Source: Streptomyces sp. ISL-36 (GTDB lineage: Bacteria; Actinomycetota; Actinomycetes; Streptomycetales; Streptomycetaceae). Taken from it: a DNA stretch of 64,000 nt. The notes beneath the pieces were generated by a model, which worked only from the letters and a program-made list of their open reading frames with translations, was not told the origin of the DNA and did not search any database. A program made the translations under genes and the position numbers. Location: assembly GCF_018614205.1 (NCBI RefSeq), contig NZ_JAGGOS010000043.1:1-64000 (forward strand), read 5' to 3'. This document shows, piece after piece, positions 59,042-64,000 of the stretch. The number at the start of each line of letters is the position of its first letter. Position 1 is the first letter of the stretch.

Positions 59042-59418
59042 ACTTGAGGAACTCCAGAGCTTCTGTTTCGACCGCTTCAGCTGCAGGAGGACGAGGAGCT
59101 GGAGCAGGAGGAGCAGGACGAACTCGAACACGACGAGCTGGAGCACGACGACGTGGACGTCGAGCACGAGGAAGAGGAGGAGGACGAGGAAGAGGAGGAG
59201 CACGAGGAGGACGACGAGGCGGACGACGACGACGTGGTGGAACCGGCCCACCAGCTGTCGGAGCCCGACCGTGCGGTGCTCCTCAGCCCCCTCGACACCA
59301 CCCACACCACGGTTGCGATGACGGCCGCGAGACCGGCCGTGAAGAGAAGGATTCCCATGACCCGGCGATCCCCTTGCCGAGTCCCTGTCAAAGCGCACTT
59401 GAGGAACTCCAGAGCTTC
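59042..59418. repeat. 22-bp direct repeat flanking a small gene
   Basis: Identical 22-bp copies at 59042-59063 and 59397-59418 (plus strand begins ACTTGAGGAACTCC, ends AGAGCTTC), 355 bp apart. On the minus strand each copy precedes one of the two tiny membrane-protein genes, by about 39 and 65 nt respectively. The right copy also contains TTGAGG, positioned 18 bp before CAGGAT, a possible promoter of the divergent aminotransferase. Confidence 0.9.
59077..59358 (-). CDS. Tiny membrane protein with Ser/Cys-rich tail
   Basis: A 93-residue protein. A membrane helix (MGILLFTAGLAAVIATVVWV), a short basic segment with RGLRSTARSGSDSWW, then a tail of about 55 residues composed of Ser with eight Cys and a few Thr/Ala. 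Same plan as the neighbouring 63-residue protein (helix, basic region, SWW, low-complexity Cys tail) with Ser replacing Gly. The opposite strand here would read an acidic Glu/Asp run, but the hydrophobic start and the paralogue favour the minus strand. No modification enzyme for a Cys-rich peptide is nearby. Confidence 0.65.
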   Translation of the reverse strand: MGILLFTAGLAAVIATVVWVVSRGLRSTARSGSDSWWAGSTTSSSSASSSSSCSSSSSSSSSSSCSTSTSSCSSSSCSSSSCSSCSSSSSSCS

Positions 59419-59435
59419 GGCCCAGGATGGCCGCC

Positions 59436-60608
59436 ATGACACGACCGCTGCTCAACCGCCGGCTCGCCGAGTTCGGAACGACGATCTTCGCCGAGATGTC
59501 CGCGCTGGCCACCCGGACCGGAGCGATCAACCTCGGTCAGGGGTTCCCCGACACCGACGGCCCGGAGGAGATCCGGGAGGCCGCGGTCCGGGCACTGCGC
59601 GACGGGCGCGGCAACCAGTACCCGCCGGGCCCCGGCGTCCCCGAGCTGCGCACCGCCGTCGCGGAGCACCAGCTGAAGCGGTACGGCCTGGCGTACGACC
59701 CCGACACCGAGGTCCTGGTCACCGCGGGCGCGACCGAGGCGATCGCCGCCTCTCTCCTCGCCCTGCTCGAACCCGGCGACGAGGTGGTCGCCCTGGAGCC
59801 GTACTACGACTCGTATGCCGCCTGCATCGCCATGGCGGGCGGGACCCGCGTGCCGGTCACCCTCCGCCCCCACGAGGGCCGCTACGTCCTCGACCTGGAC
59901 GAACTGCGGGCCGCCGTCACCGACCGGACCCGGCTCATCCTCCTCAACACCCCGCACAACCCCACGGGCACGGTCCTCACCCGGGCCGAGCTGACCGCCG
60001 TCGCGGAACTGGCGATCGAGCGGGACCTGCTCGTCGTCACGGACGAGGTGTACGAACACCTCGTCTTCGACGACGCCAGCCACCTTCCGATCGCGAGCCT
60101 GCCGGGGATGCGCGAGCGCACGGTCACCATCGGTTCCGCGGGCAAGACCTTCTCCTTCACCGGCTGGAAGGTCGGCTGGGCCACCGGCACGCCCGAACTG
60201 ATCGCCGCGGTGCGCTCGGCGAAGCAGTACCTGACCTACGTCTCCGCCGGGCCGTTCCAGTACGCGGTCGCCGAGGCGCTGCGCCTGCCGGACACGTACT
60301 TCACCGGCCTGCGCGACGACCTGCAACGCAAGCGCGACCTGCTCGGCGACGGCCTGCGCGCGGCCGGATTCACGGTCTACCAGCCCCAGGGCACGTACTT
60401 CATCACCACCGACATCACTCCCCTCGGCGAGAAGGACGCCTACGCCTTCTGCCGCACCCTCCCCGAACGCTGCGGCGTCGTCGCCATCCCCAACTCCGTC
60501 TTCTACGACGACCCCGACGCCGGCCGCACCCAGGTCCGCTTCGCCTTCTGCAAGAGGGACGACGTTCTCGCCGAGGCCACCAGCCGCCTTGGCCGCCTCG
60601 CGTCCTGA
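59436..60608 (+). CDS. Class I/II aminotransferase
   Basis: A 390-residue PLP enzyme of the kynurenine/glutamine/aspartate transaminase type. INLGQGFPDTDGPEEIREAA, NQYPPGPGVPELRTAVAEHQ, PYYDSYAACIAMAGG, LLNTPHNPTGTVLTRAEL, VTDEVYEHLVFD, and PLP lysine in SAGKTFSFTGWKVGW. The ATG at 59436 is 7 nt after CAGGAT with TTGAGG 18 bp further upstream; an ATG at 59427 is the alternative. A truncated copy of its C-terminal third lies at 63624-63941. Confidence 0.92.
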   Translation: MTRPLLNRRLAEFGTTIFAEMSALATRTGAINLGQGFPDTDGPEEIREAAVRALRDGRGNQYPPGPGVPELRTAVAEHQLKRYGLAYDPDTEVLVTAGATEAIAASLLALLEPGDEVVALEPYYDSYAACIAMAGGTRVPVTLRPHEGRYVLDLDELRAAVTDRTRLILLNTPHNPTGTVLTRAELTAVAELAIERDLLVVTDEVYEHLVFDDASHLPIASLPGMRERTVTIGSAGKTFSFTGWKVGWATGTPELIAAVRSAKQYLTYVSAGPFQYAVAEALRLPDTYFTGLRDDLQRKRDLLGDGLRAAGFTVYQPQGTYFITTDITPLGEKDAYAFCRTLPERCGVVAIPNSVFYDDPDAGRTQVRFAFCKRDDVLAEATSRLGRLAS

Positions 60609-60657
60609 ACGCGAGGCGGCGCCCGCCGCCGGGAGCGTACGGTGGTGCCGTCGCCCG

Positions 60658-62751
60658 TCAGCGGTACCGCTTGCGGCCGCTCCGGCCGGTACCGCGTCCA
60701 CGCTTGTGAGCGCGGCCGAGACGGGCGGCGGGTGCGCGCAGCGCTCGGGCCGCCAGCCGGCTGAGCTCCTCGAGACCGGCCGTGTCAGGGTGCGCGGAGG
60801 CCGACGCCGCGGCGATCGCGTCCCCGATCTCGGGGCCCTGGGCGCGCAGCGCCTCCTCGGCGCCGTCCGGGCCGCCCGCCAGCTCCACGAGCTGGAGCAG
60901 GTTCTCGGCGAGCACCAGCAGATGCTCGGCGTCGGTCATGTCCTCCGGTGACAGCAGCTCACCCTGCGCCAGCGCGTTCAACGCCAGCGGTGCCAGCTGG
61001 GGGTCGCGGCGCAGCGTGCGCAGCAGCCGCTCGCCCTCCCCGTCCGGCAACGCCGCCGACAGCACGCCGAGCATCGCCTGCGCCCGCGCGTGGAAGGACA
61101 TAGACCGTACGGCATCGGTCAGTTCCATCAGTGCGTCCGCTCGCTCGCCACGGGCCGTGATCCAGCCGGCCAGCTCCACCCGGGCGGCGTCCGGTGGATA
61201 TTCCTCGGCCAACACGCCCAACAGGCCGGCCGCCGGTGCCCGGGCCAGTTCACCGATCAGCGGTGCGTCCCTGCCGACCGCCAGCAGCCGCTGTCGTACG
61301 GCCCGGGTGCCGAGATCGGTGAGGCGGATGAGTTCGACCGGCCCGGCGGTCAGCTCCGCGCGCCGTGCATCGGCCCGCTCCCGCGCCGCCGGGTCCGGCG
61401 AGGCCCCCGGGACACCCAGCAGCTCCGCGACCTCCGGCGGCATGTCCGCGAGCAGCTCGGGACCGGCGTCGGCGAGGTCGACGTCGAGGAACACCGGGTC
61501 AGCCATCCCGCGCTCACGCTCGATCGCACCCAGGTCCTCCAGCAGGTCGAGCACCGTGCGCAGGTCCCGGTCGGCGTGCCCGAACCACATCCGATGCCGG
61601 AGGTCCGACCCGCCGTCGAACTGGAAGGCTGCCCGATAGGCCAGGTGCACCGTGTCACGCAGCCGGGGCCAGGGCATCGGGTACGGCAGGCTGTAGAGCG
61701 TGTTCAGCACATCCCCCAGGACGTCCTCGTAGACGTCGAAGAGCATCGACTCGACGTGCCAGCCGCTACGCGCCCCGAGCAGGGGCTGCCTCAGTTCGAA
61801 GCACGCGTCGAAGGCGCGCAGCCACAACTGAAGCGGGTCGGCCAGCACCGGCCGGGCCTTGGCCACCGCGTACAGGCGCCCCTTGACCACCCGGACCAGC
61901 CGCGCCTTCTTCGCCCACTCCACCAGCAGTCCCAGCCTCGGCAGGTCAGCCGAGGAGCGCACCCCGTCGGTCTTGTCCCCGGTGCCGAGCAGGCCGGCCA
62001 ACTCGCGGGCGTCCGCCATCCGCAGCCGCCCCGTCGCCGTCACGGCACGGCCGTCCCGTCCCGCCCACTCGGTGAATCCGCGCAACTGAGCGACAGCCGT
62101 CGACGCCCCGGCCGGCCGGCGCAGTTCGGCGTCCTGAGGAAGGGCCACAGGCAGCTGCGGCTCAGCGCGGGCCGCGCCGGACAGCGCACTGCCGGTGCGC
62201 CGCCTTTCCGTGATCGCGTCGAGAGCGTGCTGATCGTAGGCGACCTCTCCGCTCCGCGCCCGGTCCGCGAAGCGCTGCAACGCCTCCCCGTCCCGGACGT
62301 CCACACCCTGCTCGGCGGCCGTCATCGCCCAGAACTTCGCCAGACCCCAGCGAGTGCGGTCCGCCATCGCCGCGGGATACCGCTCCGCGACCCTGTCTAC
62401 CGCGGCGAGGGAATCCTGGAGTGAGGGGCCGCGCGGGTCCGCCAACTGCGCGGCGTGCAGATAGCGCAGCAACGTGCGCAGTGTGCCCGGGGTGCCCGAG
62501 CGCTCCTCCCCGGGAAGCTCGGTGACGTTCTGGGGCAGCCAGGAAAGCAGGACCTCCTCCACATGGCGCGCCTCCCACAGACCCGTCCGGCCGTCGGCCG
62601 TCGCCCGGTGCCGGTAGTCCAGCACCGCCTCGGCCGTGAACCCGTCCACCGGCAGCCCCCGCTCCCCGGCCCACCGGACCAGGCGGTCGACCAGCAGCCC
62701 CCTCGCCGCTTCGAACTCCTCCTCGGCCTCGGACTCGACCCTCATCCGCAT
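60658..62751 (-). CDS. Large unrecognised cytoplasmic protein
   Basis: A 697-residue, helix-rich protein without membrane segments or a recognised family. It opens MRMRVESEAEEEFEAARGLL. It has a possible winged-helix segment (RLGLLVEWAKKARLVRVVKG then RLYAVAKARPVL) around residue 290, an aromatic middle region (WHVESMLFDVYEDVLGDVLN), and a Leu-rich C-terminal third. It ends in a basic tail (HKRGRGTGRSGRKRYR) that could bind nucleic acid. Codon usage is normal and the frame is uninterrupted. The start is uncertain between two nearby ATGs. Its neighbour is a Uma2-type protein, with no overlap. Confidence 0.7.
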   Translation of the reverse strand: MRMRVESEAEEEFEAARGLLVDRLVRWAGERGLPVDGFTAEAVLDYRHRATADGRTGLWEARHVEEVLLSWLPQNVTELPGEERSGTPGTLRTLLRYLHAAQLADPRGPSLQDSLAAVDRVAERYPAAMADRTRWGLAKFWAMTAAEQGVDVRDGEALQRFADRARSGEVAYDQHALDAITERRRTGSALSGAARAEPQLPVALPQDAELRRPAGASTAVAQLRGFTEWAGRDGRAVTATGRLRMADARELAGLLGTGDKTDGVRSSADLPRLGLLVEWAKKARLVRVVKGRLYAVAKARPVLADPLQLWLRAFDACFELRQPLLGARSGWHVESMLFDVYEDVLGDVLNTLYSLPYPMPWPRLRDTVHLAYRAAFQFDGGSDLRHRMWFGHADRDLRTVLDLLEDLGAIERERGMADPVFLDVDLADAGPELLADMPPEVAELLGVPGASPDPAARERADARRAELTAGPVELIRLTDLGTRAVRQRLLAVGRDAPLIGELARAPAAGLLGVLAEEYPPDAARVELAGWITARGERADALMELTDAVRSMSFHARAQAMLGVLSAALPDGEGERLLRTLRRDPQLAPLALNALAQGELLSPEDMTDAEHLLVLAENLLQLVELAGGPDGAEEALRAQGPEIGDAIAAASASAHPDTAGLEELSRLAARALRAPAARLGRAHKRGRGTGRSGRKRYR

Positions 62752-62814
62752 GCAACCCGTCCCGCCTGTCCGCAGCAGTCTTTACGGTGGCACGCTACCG
62801 CCGGGAGTCCTGCG

Positions 62815-63369
62815 TCAGTGGGCGTTCGCCTCGGGCTCCGGACGCGGGAGTTCGTCGAGGTCGAGAGTGAAGGTGCGGCCGTCGGCCAGGGAGATGGGGA
62901 GCTTGCCCGTGCCGTACTTGTGGGTGTGCGCCGCGATGTAACCGGTGTCGGTCGGCTGGGTGTGGAGGACGACTTCCTGGGCGTAGGGGTCCACCACCAG
63001 GTAGATCGGGATGCCGTAGCGGCCGTACTTCGCGGTGCAGTCGTCGTAGTCCTTGCGTGCGGAGGAGGTCGAGACGACCTCGGAGATCAGCAGGACGTCT
63101 TCGAAGCTGTAGCGCTTGCCCTCCCGGCGGGCGTCCTCGCGAAGGATCGCCAGATCTGGGGCGGAGTTCTCGTCGGCGGGGAAGTCGATGTAGACGTCGG
63201 AGGTGACCTTCGCGTGACGACCGAGGGCGAGAGCGGAGTCGATCTGCATCGATCTGATGGTGCTGGAGTGCTCTTCGCTCTGCGGGGTCATGATCACCTT
63301 TCCGTCGGCCCCGAACAGGACCGTGTACCCCTTGGGGAACTCGGTGCGCACGATCGCGTCGACGCTCAT
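62815..63369 (-). CDS. Uma2-family (DUF820) PD-(D/E)XK protein
   Basis: A 184-residue protein of the Uma2 type. SDVYIDFPADENSAPDLAIL supplies the Asp/Glu pair, VLLISEVVSTSSARKDYDDC the E-x-(S/T)-K-like region, and YGRYGIPIYLVVDP the conserved hydrophobic strand. Uma2 proteins have a restriction-endonuclease fold and are abundant in Streptomyces and cyanobacteria; biological role is unproven. AAGGAG 7 nt upstream supports ATG 63369. Confidence 0.88.
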   Translation of the reverse strand: MSVDAIVRTEFPKGYTVLFGADGKVIMTPQSEEHSSTIRSMQIDSALALGRHAKVTSDVYIDFPADENSAPDLAILREDARREGKRYSFEDVLLISEVVSTSSARKDYDDCTAKYGRYGIPIYLVVDPYAQEVVLHTQPTDTGYIAAHTHKYGTGKLPISLADGRTFTLDLDELPRPEPEANAH

Positions 63370-63623
63370 GGACGGCTCCTTCCCGTGTGTGGTCAGGATA
63401 CGGCGGGCAGCGCCTTGCCATCGAGCATGACGGTACGGCTGTGAGGACGGTCGGGACATGTTCTGCGGCCGGGGCCCGGCTCCGCCGTCCGGCGGGAGGG
63501 CACGAGGGAGGCGCAGGTCCTCGGGCGTACATCGTGGGGCACGGGCCGCAGCCGCTCACCGGCGGCACCGGGCATCCCTCGGGGTGGGCTTGTGGCACGA
63601 CACGCGAAGAGGCGTACGAACGA

Positions 63624-63941
63624 GGAGTCGGCTGGATCACCGCCACACCCGAACTGACCGGCGCCGTCCGGTCCGCGAAGCAGTTCCTGACGTACGTCTC
63701 CTCCGGCCCGTTCCAGTACGCCGTGGCCGAGGCGCTGCGGCTGCCCGACGCGTACTACGACGCCCTGCGCGCCGACCTGCGCGCCAGGCGCGACCTCCTG
63801 TGCGACGGGTTCACCCGGGCGGGATTCGCGGTCTACCGACCGGCCGGCACCTACTTCGTCACCACCGACATCCGCTCCCTCGGCGAGACCGACGGTTTCG
63901 CGCTCTGCCGCTCCCTCCCGGTGCGCGACAGGGCCGGGTAG
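63624..63941 (+). pseudogene. C-terminal fragment of a class I/II aminotransferase
   Basis: About 105 codons read GVGWITATPELTGAVRSAKQ, FLTYVSSGPFQYAVAEALRL, GTYFVTTDIRSLGETDGF, closely matching the C-terminal part of the aminotransferase at 59436-60608. Similarity begins just after the position of the catalytic lysine and stops before the true C-terminus (the frame closes RDRAG). No N-terminal two-thirds exist upstream, so this is a non-functional truncated copy. Confidence 0.8.
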
Positions 63942-64000
63942 CGGCCGCGCGCACCACCGTCACGGCGCCACGCACATACCTGCCCGCGCCCGGGAAAGAT

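Noticed and set aside
59153..59330. Plus-strand acidic Glu/Asp-rich frame opposite the Ser/Cys-rich protein
   Set aside because: The minus strand gives a hydrophobic helix and SWW motif shared with the neighbouring paralogue, so the acidic run is the antisense of the Ser/Cys tail.
58786..59358. Lanthipeptide or other RiPP precursors
   Set aside because: Cys/Ser-rich tails fit superficially, but the N-terminus is a membrane helix and no modification or protease gene is nearby.

Overview
This is a very GC-rich actinobacterial chromosome segment, almost certainly from a Streptomyces. It carries WblA, ArsA-like ATPase pairs, a SigE-type ECF sigma factor, a class A PBP, DUF3151/DUF3152 proteins, the kynurenine genes, and a CYP107-like P450. 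From memory, the gene order (ArsA pair - wblA - PBP ... asd - ask - recR - ybaB ... purA - lipid kinase ... P450 - two-component pair - kynurenine genes - fba - pyrE - spermidine synthase) matches the conserved core of the S. coelicolor chromosome around SCO3575-SCO3660. That region lies to one side of oriC. Most of the window is therefore vertically inherited core with a few decayed or recently rearranged spots.

Layout. 1-4.9 kb: Nudix hydrolase (cut by the window edge), RidA, DUF4177 protein, two overlapping ArsA-like ATPases, and wblA. 5.3-9.4 kb: class A PBP, YqeY-like protein, metallophosphoesterase, tRNA-Pro(CGG). 9.5-10.8 kb: a decayed SulP anion transporter. 10.8-14.6 kb: flotillin, NfeD-like protein, and a Ser/Thr kinase with a histidine-rich linker. 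15-20.6 kb: methyltransferase, S9 peptidase, SURF1-like protein, and a sigma factor with its putative membrane partner. 20.9-25.2 kb: asd-ask (aspartate pathway), DUF5063 protein, recR, ybaB. 25.5-38.3 kb: SLATT protein, GntR regulator with aminotransferase, DJ-1/MarR operon, a small secreted protein, GH19 chitinase, oxidoreductase, a second Ser/Thr kinase, a two-gene membrane/soluble pair sharing an unusual Gly/Asn motif, LysR/SDR. 38.4-44.4 kb: purA, a lipid-kinase-like protein, an ABC-permease remnant, P450, and a NarL-type two-component system. 44.5-54.9 kb: tryptophan to anthranilate genes (TDO, kynureninase, formamidase), DUF3152 and DUF3151 proteins, MFS exporter, PatB-type aminotransferase, fba, pyrE, aldose epimerase. 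54.9-64 kb: a membrane-anchored SRPBCC protein, a membrane spermidine synthase, DUF2617 protein, two tandem tiny membrane proteins with Cys-rich tails, an aminotransferase, a large unrecognised protein, a Uma2-type protein, and a truncated aminotransferase copy.

Regulation. More than a dozen genes have a TANNNT -10 hexamer only 6-8 nt before the start codon and no spaced Shine-Dalgarno. This is the signature of leaderless transcripts, and it decided many starts here. Clear operators precede the DJ-1/MarR operon, the LysR/SDR pair and the chitinase. Strong inverted repeats separate most convergent units. Short tandem repeats with periods of 13, 14, 18, 26 and 38 bp sit in otherwise empty intergenic gaps.

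The best candidates for undescribed biology are the gene pair at 35.5-36.4 kb (a shared, amyloid-motif-like segment at the C-terminus of a membrane protein and the N-terminus of its soluble partner) and the duplicated TM-SWW-Cys-rich mini-proteins at 58.8-59.4 kb (each preceded by the same 22-bp element).
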